From: Isohypsibius dastychi
Lineage: Eukaryota; Tardigrada; Eutardigrada; Parachela; Isohypsibiidae
DNA: 37,541 bases
NCBI GenBank assembly: GCA_034696485.1
Contig: JAQIWT010000087.1
Coordinates: 1 to 37,541 of the forward strand
Reading direction: 5' to 3'
Part shown: piece after piece, positions 29,320-37,541 of the stretch
Position numbering within the stretch: the first letter of the stretch is position 1
Layout: each line of letters opens with the position of its first letter
The notes under the pieces: generated by a model
Seen by the model: only the letters and a program-made list of their open reading frames with translations
Told to the model about the DNA's origin: nothing
Databases searched by the model: none
Translations under genes and position numbers: made by a program

Positions 29320-30474
29320 CTATTGAAATTTTAAATCCTTCTTCATTGAATCGGTTATTGGGGCAGCTAGTTCCAAAAATTTAGGATTACATAATCGCCA
29401 GTACCCAATGGCACCTAAAAACCGTTGTACTTCTTTAACATTAGTTGGTGGATTGAATTTTCCTAATGCCATAACCTTTTCTGGATTCGATCTATGTCCA
29501 TTTTGGTCAACTATGTGTCCGAGGAATTTCACCTGATCCGCACAAAAATCACATTTTTCCAGTTTTAATATTAATTTTGCAATTCTAATACGTTCTAGTA
29601 CTAGTCCAGTTCTTTCCACAAGTTCATTGAACGTCTTACCAAAAATCATAATGTCATCATTATTATTCAAACAAATTTTCCACTACAATCCTGCTAGAAC
29701 TGAATCCATTAATCTTTGGAAAGTTGCGCCTGAGTTCATGAGACCCATGGCCATTCGTTTGAATTGAAAAAGACCGTCTTTAGTTATAAACGCTGTTTTT
29801 TCTTCACTTTTGTCATGTAGAGGGACTTGCCAAAAGGCTCCTCCACAATCTGAAACAGCAAAAACTCACCCGTTACCCAAAACTGGTAAAAAACTGTTTG
29901 AATTCGGAAGAGGGTAACTATCTTTTTTAGTGATAGCATGAAGTTTTCTATAACCATTAACAATACGTACTTTCGCGCTTTTGCCCGTTTTGTCCTTGAC
30001 AATTAATATGGGGCTAGCCCACGGACTATAGCTAGAATCGATAATATCATTTTCCAGAAGTTTGTTAACTTCTCGATCGATCATTTCGTTTTCCGCAACA
30101 AAAACTGGATAAGGTGGTATGTGCACAGGACGAGCAGAAGTTTCAGTTCCAATGACATGTTTAGTCATTTCCGTGCATCTTATTCTTTTACTCGCCGCTG
30201 AAAACACGTCCTCATACATCGCAACTTTGTTTTTTAACAAGGTTTCTTGCTCAGTTATGATTTTAGCCAGAAATTTTATGTTATTTACATTGAAATTCGT
30301 TAAGTTCATCCCAACGCTTATATCTGCATTTTCATTTTCGAGGTTCTCAAAATCTTTTTCAAAATGTTTATTCTCTATGGCCTGATTGAACGGTGAGACA
30401 CATTTTCTTAATTTATCTTTATAATCAGCGAGTTCTGAGTTATTCAAACACGATACGCAGGGTCCACGAAGCAA
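29320..30474 (-). pseudogene. Reverse transcriptase portion of pol, with in-frame stops
   Basis: Starts with the spacer after protease, then fingers/palm sequence (EVNKLLENDIIDSSYSPWAS, VRIVNGYRKLHAIT, TAFITKDGLFQFKRMAMGLM). The catalytic YxDD box reads NNDD followed by IMIFG (29664-29653), so the Tyr is Asn. Thumb sequence follows (KCDFCADQVKFLGHIVDQNG, VQRFLGAIGYWR). Stops in frame: TGA 29868-29866, TAG 29685-29683 and TAG 29322-29320, the last at the Trp position of the F-x-W-T segment. All stops lie in one otherwise continuous frame shared with protease and integrase. Confidence 0.93.
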
Positions 30475-31086
30475 TCAGTGAATCTTTTTTCTGGCGTAGT
30501 CGATAACCATGCCTGTTGCGTTCAAAAAATCATTACCTATCGAAATATTTCCATCAAAATTCTGCGAATCTATTACGGCACAATATACTTTTATGTTTTC
30601 ACCCGCCAACTCTATTCCAATACTGACAGCTTGTTCAGGCTTCCTGATTTCATCGAAGAATTTGACTGCTAACCCTTCCCATTTTATTCTTCTTAATTTC
30701 AGAAAGTCGACGATCTTTGCATCAATTATGGTTGGACCAGCTCCAGTGTCAATAGTTGCCCCGACTGTGTGTCCATTTATCTTAACATTAGCCATCACTG
30801 CACCTTTTGGATCGTAACATTTCTTTAGTTTAAAAGCGTCCACAATTTTACAAACCACAGATTCAAGGTTGTAAACTGGGCTAGCTTTTACGCCGTCCTC
30901 TGGCTCGAGAGGATATTGCACGGCGTAAGAAGCCGAGTTGCTCACTTGACCTTTATTGTTCTGGTTTGAACTGCGATTCTCCAAACTTTCAGGGAATTTT
31001 GGTTTAATTGCACTTACCATATTAATCCTTTGTTCAAAATCATTTCCATTATTTTGACAAAATCTCCAAGGGGTTCTACAATTCAC
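30475..31086 (-). CDS. Aspartic protease portion of gag-pol
   Basis: A retroviral-type protease domain with catalytic DTG (TIDTGAGPTIIDA, codons at 30750-30742) and the later hydrophobic-Gly region (IGNDFLNATGMVIDY). Continues in frame from the zinc knuckle, so gag-NC and protease share a frame in this copy. Ends in a TGA at 30477-30475, with RT spacer sequence resuming in the same frame directly after. Cleaves the gag-pol polyprotein in the particle. Confidence 0.9.
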   Translation of the reverse strand: MNCRTPWRFCQNNGNDFEQRINMVSAIKPKFPESLENRSSNQNNKGQVSNSASYAVQYPLEPEDGVKASPVYNLESVVCKIVDAFKLKKCYDPKGAVMANVKINGHTVGATIDTGAGPTIIDAKIVDFLKLRRIKWEGLAVKFFDEIRKPEQAVSIGIELAGENIKVYCAVIDSQNFDGNISIGNDFLNATGMVIDYARKKIH

Positions 31087-31200
31087 ACGATGATGTCCAA
31101 ATTTGCCACAACGAAAACATTGTGAATGATTTCTGTCGTTTCTACTATTATCGAACCGATTAACTTGACCAGTGTTTCGTGAGACAAACCGTTGGGATTG
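31078..31200 (-). CDS. Nucleocapsid zinc knuckle of gag
   Basis: Reads CFRCGKFGHHRVNC (minus strand, 31119-31078), a perfect C-x2-C-x4-H-x4-C knuckle, preceded by an Arg/Asn/Ser-rich stretch typical of RNA-binding nucleocapsid. A TAA at 31203-31201 interrupts the upstream continuation into Gly/Asn-rich sequence. Binds element RNA during packaging. Confidence 0.92.
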
Positions 31201-31355
31201 TTAACTAAAATTACCAGGTCCAGAAGATCTGAAATCTCCATCATTTCTACGTTCACCTTTATTGTACTGATTCGGACCTCCGTAGTTTCTCTCACGGTTA
31301 TCGAAAGCATTATAGTTCACTTTTTGAACATTATCCTCCTGCAATTTTTATTTCT

Positions 31356-32159
31356 CTAAAGCGACTGAAAGTGATTCTTCGTAGTTGATTTTCGTTTTTC
31401 AGTTTCAATTATTTTTGGTTTTTCGTTTTGAGTAAATATTACTCTAGAAACACCTACACTGACTTTTGGAGTATCTTTTGGTGGATAAACTTTTTGCGCA
31501 GTCGAGAACAAATCTTCTATCGTTTCAATATCCTGTATTCTAAATTGAGCGCCAATAATGGGATCCATACCTCTCAACACAAAGCACACTTGTTGAGGTT
31601 CTCCCATATCTGAATCTACTTTGGAACATAAATCCGAAACATCAAAAAAGTATTCCCTAAAATTTTCACCTGATTTATGAACCCGCTTCAACAAAAATTC
31701 CAAAGCTTGGTTTGGGTTACCCACATTGGCAAAAGTTGCCAAAAATTCAGCTCTGAACGTTGCCCATTTTTTATCTGCATCTTCAGCCCAAAATTTCCAC
31801 CATTTTCCAGCTGTACCGTTTAGGTAATCTTTGAAATTATTTGTGATAGTTTCATCTTCCTTATTATAACTGTCGGCGCATCGTTCAAAATTTTCTAACC
31901 AACCTTCTGCATCTTCATATTGCGCCGCTGAAAAAGGGTTTGGCAACTTAACTTTAGGCTGAGTCATTTTTGCTCCTTCTGTTTCTAAATTTATTTCCAA
32001 ATCCTTTTCAGGACTAGCCAAATTATCTGTTTTCGTTCTTTCTTGCTCAAGGGAGTAGGGTTCTTCACCAATTTGCTCCTGTTCGGGTTCTGGACTTTCC
32101 ACAAAACCATTATTCAAAAAACTTTTTTCAGCTCTGTTATCAATGACACTTCTATCCAA
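31356..32159 (-). CDS. Gag capsid region (retrotrans_gag type)
   Basis: About 267 codons. An acidic N-terminal part is followed by the capsid-like helical core: YEDAEGWLENFERCADSYN, LNGTAGKWWKFW, WATFRAEFLATF and FREYFFDVSDLC are hallmark phrases of the retrotransposon gag (PF03732-like) fold. It forms the virus-like particle shell. It has no ATG of its own at the start: it continues the frame of 32379-32164 after a frameshift in a T7 run (minus strand, near 32172-32166). It ends before the zinc knuckle, which is in another frame. Confidence 0.9.
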   Translation of the reverse strand: MDRSVIDNRAEKSFLNNGFVESPEPEQEQIGEEPYSLEQERTKTDNLASPEKDLEINLETEGAKMTQPKVKLPNPFSAAQYEDAEGWLENFERCADSYNKEDETITNNFKDYLNGTAGKWWKFWAEDADKKWATFRAEFLATFANVGNPNQALEFLLKRVHKSGENFREYFFDVSDLCSKVDSDMGEPQQVCFVLRGMDPIIGAQFRIQDIETIEDLFSTAQKVYPPKDTPKVSVGVSRVIFTQNEKPKIIETEKRKSTTKNHFQSL

Positions 32160-32163
32160 AGAT

Positions 32164-32379
32164 TCAAAAAAATTCCTCCGATAAACTTCTTTTCAAAGCA
32201 CTCTTTTGTGGGGTTAAATTCGAAAGACTTCTGTTTAGAATATCTTCAGATGTCGGCGACAGTTTAAATTTATTTATAACTATAACTTCTTCCTCCGAAT
32301 CCTTCAAAATAATTGGCAGTGATTTTGGTTCTCTTTGTTTATATTCAATTGGCCGCTTAGACAAAGTTGTGTCCTCCAC
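32164..32379 (-). CDS. Gag N-terminus before frameshift
   Basis: 71 codons from ATG 32379, Lys/Glu/Ser-rich, ending LKRSLSEEFF at a stop created by a one-base length change in a run of T. Removing or adding a base in that run links it to the capsid frame, so this is the true N-terminus. The run is also a place where sequencing error is possible. Confidence 0.75.
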   Translation of the reverse strand: MEDTTLSKRPIEYKQREPKSLPIILKDSEEEVIVINKFKLSPTSEDILNRSLSNLTPQKSALKRSLSEEFF

Positions 32380-32997
32380 AGGACTTGACTTCCTCTCAAT
32401 CTCTTACTACAAAAAATATGCACAACTGTAGCGGTTTTGCCAACGAGGCTATTCTATTTATTTATCTCTGACTTATTAATTTTGGAAGCCAACGTAGCTC
32501 ATATTTCCAACCCAGGATTCAATCAAACACAAAACGACTCTGAATTCTTTACCACAAAATGACAGACACATTCAATCAAATTCACCACCCAAATAAAATC
32601 TGTATTAAGTTCGAGTTCACTCTGCGTTAAATTCTAGTCTGAACCCAAATCACAAAAGTCAGAAAACCACAACAAACAAAACGCAAAAATGCCTCACTTC
32701 TCTCAATTAAAAGTTCAGCTACTCTTCTATCAACCTCCTAGCCCTCAATGGCTTATTTTACTGAAATGACTCATCGATAACACGCTTAAACTTCACTCAC
32801 CGTATTTTGCGAATGGCGAGGCAAATGGCAAGGCAAATGGAAATCTTCGACGTCAGACTGAAGTGGCAACAGCAGCCTCCAATGCAATCAACTCCCCAAA
32901 CACAACGTAAAAATGTGGACAAGTATACAGAGACACTCCAAAAGAACGGTGCAGACGTCCAAAATACCTAAACAAATCAAAATACTACACTTCATAC
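32380..32997 (-). other. Retrotransposon leader (between primer-binding site and gag)
   Basis: About 620 bp with no open frame of note. Expected to hold the packaging signal and, given the spliced downstream ORFs, a splice donor, but I cannot point to one donor with confidence. Confidence 0.6.
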
Positions 32998-33000
32998 TTT

Positions 33001-33014
33001 TCCGTTGGGCGCCA
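33001..33014 (-). promoter_or_regulatory. Primer-binding site
   Basis: On the minus strand TGGCGCCCAACGGA follows the 5' LTR directly. It begins with TGG, complementary to a tRNA CCA end. TGGCGCCC is the start of lysine-tRNA primer sites in many retroelements; the exact tRNA is an inference. Confidence 0.85.
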
Positions 33015-33609
33015 TGTTACAAACGGAGACGTCCGGCTCAGTAACTCCGATCGTACTCTACAGTGAACAGTATCCAAACTCTTAGCTGATCGGGTGACCC
33101 TGATCTTACCCGATTTGGTATCCGGAAACGAACCGAACAATCCAACAAGAGATTTATTCCGAGTCTTGGAGCTGGCAAGTGCAAAACTATAATGAAGGGT
33201 AACAAACAGAGCGCAAGTGGCGCTTATGTATCAAACTTCAAAAACATTAGTGAGAATCACCGATAAAAATTAGTCATATCAACAGACCAGACCTTGAAAA
33301 GAGTAAAATGTATTAAACTGAAAGAGGATGGGAACAGCTTGAAAAATCACATGAATATGAATCACTTTGATTTTTTATAACATTCTGTCTGGGGCTTTGA
33401 TCGGAAATGATCGTTTGATCTTGAACAAGGATGAAAAGAGAATTTTAGATGGAGATTCAGTTATTGGACTTCGCTGTAAAGGACAGCGCTCACTCGGATA
33501 AGCTTTTTATGGACTTTGACCTTTATGGTAACTTGCGGCAATGGATAGACTTTGATAGCATGGTAGAAGTTGATAAACATTATGTCACTGACACGCGACT
33601 TCCTTAACA
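33015..33609 (-). repeat. 5' LTR
   Basis: 595 bp, TGTTAC...TTAACA, co-linear with the LTR at 23877-24471. Contains the element promoter. One terminal base differs (TTAACA instead of GTAACA). Confidence 0.97.
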
Positions 33610-33613
33610 CTGA
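33610..33613. repeat. Target-site duplication CTGA (right)
   Basis: Identical to 23873-23876. With one copy removed, the flanking exon reads through in frame. Confidence 0.9.
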
Positions 33614-33694
33614 GAACGGAAAAGCAGGTTGAGACGGGATCGATTCGGTGGGAATGCTGGACTGATCAGAAGAAGAATTTTCAGGCGCGGCCAT
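33614..33694 (-). CDS. First exon (5' part) of the ParB-like gene, split by the retrotransposon
   Basis: ATG at 33694 opens a Ser/Pro-rich N-terminus (MAAPENSSSDQSSIPTES...) that stays open to the CTGA duplication at 33613. On the far side of the retrotransposon, at 23872, the same frame continues (TVGLGDRIFHSLAELNV) to a gaag/gtgtgt donor at 23810. The frame match across a 9.7 kb insertion is strong evidence that both parts were one exon. Confidence 0.75.
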
Positions 33695-34090
33695 GAAAAA
33701 GTGAATGACGTCGGAAATGGAAAGTAGGCGAAAAGGCAGAGCTGATACAAATCTGCCGATCAGATATGCGATAAATTTAGGCCAAATGGTTATCAAGATG
33801 GCCTGTGGGTCGGTGTGTGGGGGAAGCTAGGTTTGATCGTGAGGCGCCAATAAGGATTGCGTATTCGGTCTTATTCGGAGCTGCAATGTTATTAAGCTTC
33901 AGTGAACAGAAAAACCAAGAAATAAAATAAGGATCGAAGAACGAATATGAAGAAGGATGATTTCGTCGACTTCCTGGAAAGAAAGTGTTCAATTTTAGGA
34001 GAGCTAGGTTGAAAACTGAAAAAAAGACAAAAAAGGTGAGTCTCTGGCGCTAAAATACATTTCTTCACTGGAAAACATGACCAGACTTCT
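33695..34090. other. Upstream region between divergent genes
   Basis: Holds the presumed promoter of the minus-strand ParB-like gene and the 5' side of the plus-strand fragment at 34.1 kb. No clear TATA box. Short minus frames (33992-33777) are not convincing. Confidence 0.35.
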
Positions 34091-34095
34091 CAGAA

Positions 34096-34360
34096 ACGAA
34101 AAAACAAAGTTGATGTAGCGGTTTTCAACTGGATCGTCACTACTCCGGTGGTTGATCGGACAAATGGTGACAGACACCCCCAAAACAACGCGTGTTACAA
34201 CCCGCTAATAGAACTGGGAGAAAAGCTGAACAAACGACAGTACAAAAACGTCGGCTTGTAAGTTAAGTTTGGTTTTTCCCCAGTCGGATTAATCATGGAC
34301 GATTATATTTCATTTCTTCATTTCAAACACTTAATGGAAAGAAAGCATAATGAACAGGGC
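34096..34360 (+). pseudogene. Candidate two-exon fragment, unrecognised
   Basis: After a gacttctcag acceptor near 34097, an open stretch contains KVDVAVFNWIVTTP and IELGEKLNKRQYKNVG, then a GTAAGTT donor at 34259 and a ttccccag acceptor at about 34285. Downstream two frames are open (one begins MDDYISFLHFKHLMERKH at ATG 34295). No domain recognised. It lies upstream, on the same strand, of the second Polinton ATPase fragment and could be part of that element. Confidence 0.35.
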
Positions 34361-36148
34361 AAAGCTCGTTTGATCACATACGAAAACTCGAGAAACGGAT
34401 GTGCTCAAGTAGATCGACCGGGTTTGACAAACCCAAACTCCACTGGACGGATGATTCAAACCAAGGCTCGCTCGTACGGAGGACGGAATTTTTCATCTCG
34501 ATATCCACACCAGTATCAATCCACGAGATCATGAGTTGTATTGCACTCAGAAGAACTTCATTTTCAATGGATAGCTGTGCATCAGCACATACGTGCAGTG
34601 GCCAGAGTGAATTTCGGGAGCCGAAATTGTTGACTGCGAACGGGTTCGCGGTTGATCTCGACAAACGCACCTACCAACATTAGAATATCAGCCAGCCACT
34701 TATATCAGCCAGGAACTAATATCAGCCAACAGATTAGAGGATTCGTTCTCAACACCGTCTAGGATGGGAATTTCCAACATGCACAGATTGATCAACGCCA
34801 CCACACGCATTCGTACAGCGCAACCCGTACCGGACCCTTAACAAGCGGATTATATTTTCCATACTGTTTTTAATGATGGCGCTATCCTTCTTTGTGTTGG
34901 AAGAGCAGCACAGCAGCGAACAACCGGACTGGAGGTCTTCGCAATGCCGAAGCTTGGTCGACCAGAAATCAAAGTTGGCATTGCACCGCGAGGCACTTTT
35001 AGTCGAGAGGATACAGATCTAAGAAGGCCATGCAATACCTTTAGTTCATACAACACGCAAAGACATACTGTACTTGAAACCTGCCCAGTTCACTAAAGGT
35101 CAAGTATTTTCCACGCTATCCTCGGCAGAGCTTTTCATGGCGCACTGGTTGAGCACATGGAATCGCAACGAGATTTTGAAAAAGCAGTTCAGTAACTACA
35201 TGGCAAACGAGCACGTAACTCAGTTTGCTAAACGAACTCAACAGCCATGGGCTGTTTTCCACTCACCCATCACCACGTGGATATCGGTGGATATTGATCT
35301 TGAGCTGGTGCGTCGAGTCGACCAATCGACAAAATCTGTCTGAATTAACAGAGGAGACAAGACTTAAAGGGCGGCATGGCACTAACATAAAAAGTGAGCT
35401 CACAACAATCCAATTCAACGAAGCTTTCCGACTGATCTCAAGGCTCAAACGTCACGCAATCTGCAACGAAGCGTGAACTATCACCGGTGGAATCGAGTGC
35501 AGGAACCGACTTGAAGTTTGTGCGCAGCGTTGGCTCTTAATTACTAACGTACCGGAGCAGGAGAATTTACACATCACCATGAGAGCTGGTTTAGTTCTCC
35601 TCACCATCGCTGGGTTTATAATGTTGTCGCCTTGTTGGACAAGTACGCACTACAATCCGTTCTTTGCCGAATTTACAGGTACAACCGTGCAGTTACTTTA
35701 CTGAACACATCTCACGCACTGCCCAACGTTTCGATAAGCTTGCTCAAATCTTGCTCGAAATGCAAAAAGTTAGATCGCCAGGTTGTTGGAAAATTTTCGG
35801 GGATACTTCGGTAATGAGATTTTCTCAGAGAAGAAATATCTCCCGCTGGAGTGGTATTGATTTTTCGGTGACACGTTAGGGGGGTTGCATGACCCATTGT
35901 AAGTCTCCGTCGCCCAGACCGTGACGGTAAGAAATCCCGAATAACAAACCCGGAAAAGATTGCTAGTTGAGTTAGTTAGAATTCCTGTCTGACTAAGTCT
36001 GAACTTAGAGTGCAGGAAAAAGATTGACTCGTAATGTATCATGTAGAAAGTTTTCTAACATTAAATCTTTCCAGGAAATAATAGTGGACAGAGGATATGG
36101 CCATGTAGCCTTCGATCCTCTGAAAATTCACCGCACCAAAAGTGACTG
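34361..36148 (+). other. Decayed sequence, mostly plus-strand short frames
   Basis: Many 60-98 codon frames on both strands, none with a recognisable domain. The 94-codon plus frame 34399-34683, the 98-codon minus frame 34374-34670 and the 89-codon plus frame 35074-35343 are the longest. It may contain decayed Polinton capsid genes, expected near the ATPase, but I found no capsid motif I trust. Confidence 0.35.
35579..35704 (+). CDS. Small ORF with signal-peptide-like N-terminus
   Basis: 41 codons from ATG 35579. MRAGLVLLTIAGFIMLSPCW fits a signal peptide (basic start, hydrophobic core, small/polar end). The following frame (35664 onward) continues protein-like, so this may be the first exon, or a frameshifted start, of a secreted or membrane protein. 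No further identification. Confidence 0.3.
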   Translation: MRAGLVLLTIAGFIMLSPCWTSTHYNPFFAEFTGTTVQLLY

Positions 36149-36266
36149 GTCTATAGAATCACGACCACAAGGGAAGCGTGTGCGAATCACACGGGATTTC
36201 CTGACTCAACCACATATATTTTAAACTTGTCCATCACAAACAGGGACACCTTCACCGCTTTAATAT
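36149..36266 (+). repeat. Direct duplication, copy 1 (118 bp)
   Basis: Begins gtctatagaatcacgaccac and ends at caccgctttaatat. Identical to copy 2 at 36363-36501 except that copy 2 has 21 extra bases and one nearby substitution. Copies start 214 bp apart. Confidence 0.93.
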
Positions 36267-36362
36267 TGCTTCGCGCTCTCGTCGTACTCGCGGTCCTGAA
36301 CTTTGACAGTGGATTCATCAAGAATGTTGTGGGTTCTATCCCAAACCGATCCGGAATCAACA

Positions 36363-36501
36363 GTCTATAGAATCACGACCACAAGGGAAGCGTGTGCGAA
36401 TCACTTTCGAAAAATACTTTATTCTACTGGATTTCCTGACTCAACCACATATATTTTAAACTTGTCCATCACAAACAGGGACACCTTCACCGCTTTAATA
36501 T
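36363..36501 (+). repeat. Direct duplication, copy 2 (139 bp, with 21 bp insertion)
   Basis: Same ends as copy 1. The extra 21 bp (about 36404-36424) begins tttcgaaaaatac. Otherwise near-perfect identity shows a recent duplication, with either a deletion in copy 1 or an insertion in copy 2. Confidence 0.93.
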
Positions 36502-36643
36502 CATAATATTAGCCGACAGCAAACCTGGCAAAACACGGTGAATCTACAAAGCTTCACTCAGTTCTGTAATTACGCAGTTTCCAAAAAGAATTGTTTGGAT
36601 AAGTTGTTTTTATTCAGAACCCATGTTTGATTGACACAGAATG

Positions 36644-37130
36644 AAGTTACCGAGCATTGCTTTCATTCAAAATATCCCCAAATAGTTTGCAGACGAAGAC
36701 TTCCTTCCATGAGATTCCCTGGTGATAATTGACTATAACATGCAAAGTATTGATGCTGATGTATTATGACATGTACCATCAAAACCCAAATATGTGGACG
36801 ATTCCATTGAACGCACGTTACTTGATAACATTCAAGCAAGCGCAGGACGTCTTGCGAGTAGAAATGTTGGGACGTCAGATGTTTCCTTGCCAATCAAATT
36901 TATTCGTTCATGGTTACAAGACTGTAACTCGCGAATTTCACGGGTATTGGCTCATCGATTCAAAAGGATCAACAAACGATGAGCTTCGGCTGCAAGGAAA
37001 GATACTCAATAAAAGACTGAATTCATACGAAGTAGTTTATCAGATCCAACCAACAACCATGGAGGTTTTCCTACTCGTTGCCGAGAATCGGTTAAACGCA
37101 ACAATGAAAACTTCAACAAGTATACAAAAA
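36644..37130 (+). pseudogene. Second Polinton/Maverick packaging ATPase, diverged fragment
   Basis: The segment reads SIAFIQNIP, then LVIIDYNMQ at the Walker B position (second acidic residue is Tyr), and after a frameshift MWTIPLNARYLITFKQAQD, VEMLGRQMFP and later YEVVYQIQPTTMEVFLLVAE. Each matches the ATPase at 18.7-19.4 kb in order (MRTISLNAHYLVFWKQPRD, IGILGSQMFP, HQIVYIIDKSEMKVYFLVPA), at perhaps 35-40% identity. Two stops, a frameshift and loss of the region between Walker B and MWT (about 18 residues) make it a pseudogene. Walker A was not found upstream. It belongs to a different Polinton lineage than the first. Confidence 0.8.
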
Positions 37131-37541
37131 CAGTGGAAAACTCCTGAAGTATCAAAATCAGAAAACAAACCAAACCGAAAGATGGGATTTCGGAATGGAA
37201 AACGCAAAGGTAATGGCAGAACCTTTCTTGAGGAGTTTGTTGCAGTTTCACTGCGCTATCAAGCCACCACACTGCACCACGTGACTCGTACCACGTGTCA
37301 TAGTAGAGGTGAGCGTTTAGAGAGAATTGAAAGAGAAATTTGTCTTGTGATTCTATTTCCGACTGATTCCGATTTAACCTCACTAATGTGAGGTGACATA
37401 TTTCGTAGAGAATTCAGAGTCATACCACTGAATTGTAACAGGTTCTCTGAAAAATCGTCAGGAAAGCCGTACCCCCACTTTTAAAAACTCGGTGAAAACG
37501 TAGGATTTTTATAAAACCGACCCATCAACCTGTTGGGGGGG
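37131..37541 (+). other. Tail after the second ATPase fragment
   Basis: The ATPase frame stays open to 37391 with a Lys/Arg-rich then unrelated-looking sequence, probably read-through past the original end. The last 150 bp show no gene; the window ends in G7. Confidence 0.4.

Larger units (their letters stand above)
23877..33609 (-). mobile_element. Ty3/Gypsy LTR retrotransposon, complete but decayed, with env-like and extra ORFs
   Basis: 9733 bp between CTGA duplications. Order on the minus strand: 5' LTR, primer-binding site, leader, gag, zinc knuckle, protease, RT, RNase H, integrase, env-like region, coiled-coil ORF, polypurine tract, 3' LTR. RT-RNase H-integrase order defines the Gypsy (Metaviridae) group. 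An env-like gene and a separate downstream ORF resemble errantivirus-type layouts. The two LTRs are both 595 bp and differ at about 51 positions by my count (~9%), so the insertion is old. Pol has six in-frame stops up to integrase, and gag and env have frameshifts, so this copy cannot make a full set of proteins. Confidence 0.97.

Noticed and set aside
31083-31310. 75-codon minus-strand frame in gag
   Set aside because: The zinc knuckle CFRCGKFGHHRVNC is in another frame over the same bases; this one is a shadow.

Overview
The window looks like metazoan nuclear DNA, most likely from a nematode or similar invertebrate. Exons are small, candidate introns are short (about 45-80 nt) with T-rich TTTCAG acceptors, and most sequence is transposon-derived. 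I see no rRNA, tRNA, CRISPR array or bacterial operon. The species call is inference from intron style and repeat content.

Layout. Bases 1-7.8 kb are gene-poor repeat DNA: a CCCAC-rich tract, a 0.59 kb foldback element, short tandem arrays, and a 516 bp hAT-type MITE with perfect 8 bp target duplications. Bases 7.8-16.7 kb hold decayed, exon-like coding fragments. Among them are two diverged copies of one unrecognised gene family in inverted orientation (minus about 9.9-11.9 kb, plus 14.5-15.3 kb). Bases 16.8-22.0 kb on the plus strand form a Polinton/Maverick (adintovirus-like) block. It has an unrecognised spliced gene, a gene with a YQQPA repeat, the C-terminal end of a family B DNA polymerase, an intact FtsK/HerA-type packaging ATPase, and, behind a TATA box, a two-BIR IAP-like gene followed by exons for a RING finger and an unknown C-terminal domain.

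Convergent to the IAP-like gene is a minus-strand spliced gene (33.69 kb down to 21.95 kb) whose last large exon carries a ParB-like domain. The last coding exons of the two genes overlap antisense. The first exon of the ParB-like gene is split by a complete but decayed Ty3/Gypsy retrotransposon (23,877-33,609): 595 bp LTRs about 9% apart by eye, a CTGA target duplication, gag, zinc knuckle, protease, RT, RNase H, integrase, an env-like gene and an unexpected intact coiled-coil ORF. From 33.7 kb to the end is mostly decayed plus-strand sequence, with a 118/139 bp direct duplication and a second, very different Polinton ATPase fragment at 36.6-37.1 kb.

How the parts relate: the polymerase and ATPase are the replication/packaging core of a Polinton-like element. 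The IAP-like and ParB-like genes sit where such elements carry cargo, but no element termini were found, so membership is inferred. In-frame stops, frameshifts and the nested retrotransposon show the locus is largely a graveyard. The ATPase at 18.7 kb, the unknown domain at 21.0-22.0 kb and the coiled-coil ORF stand out as still open.
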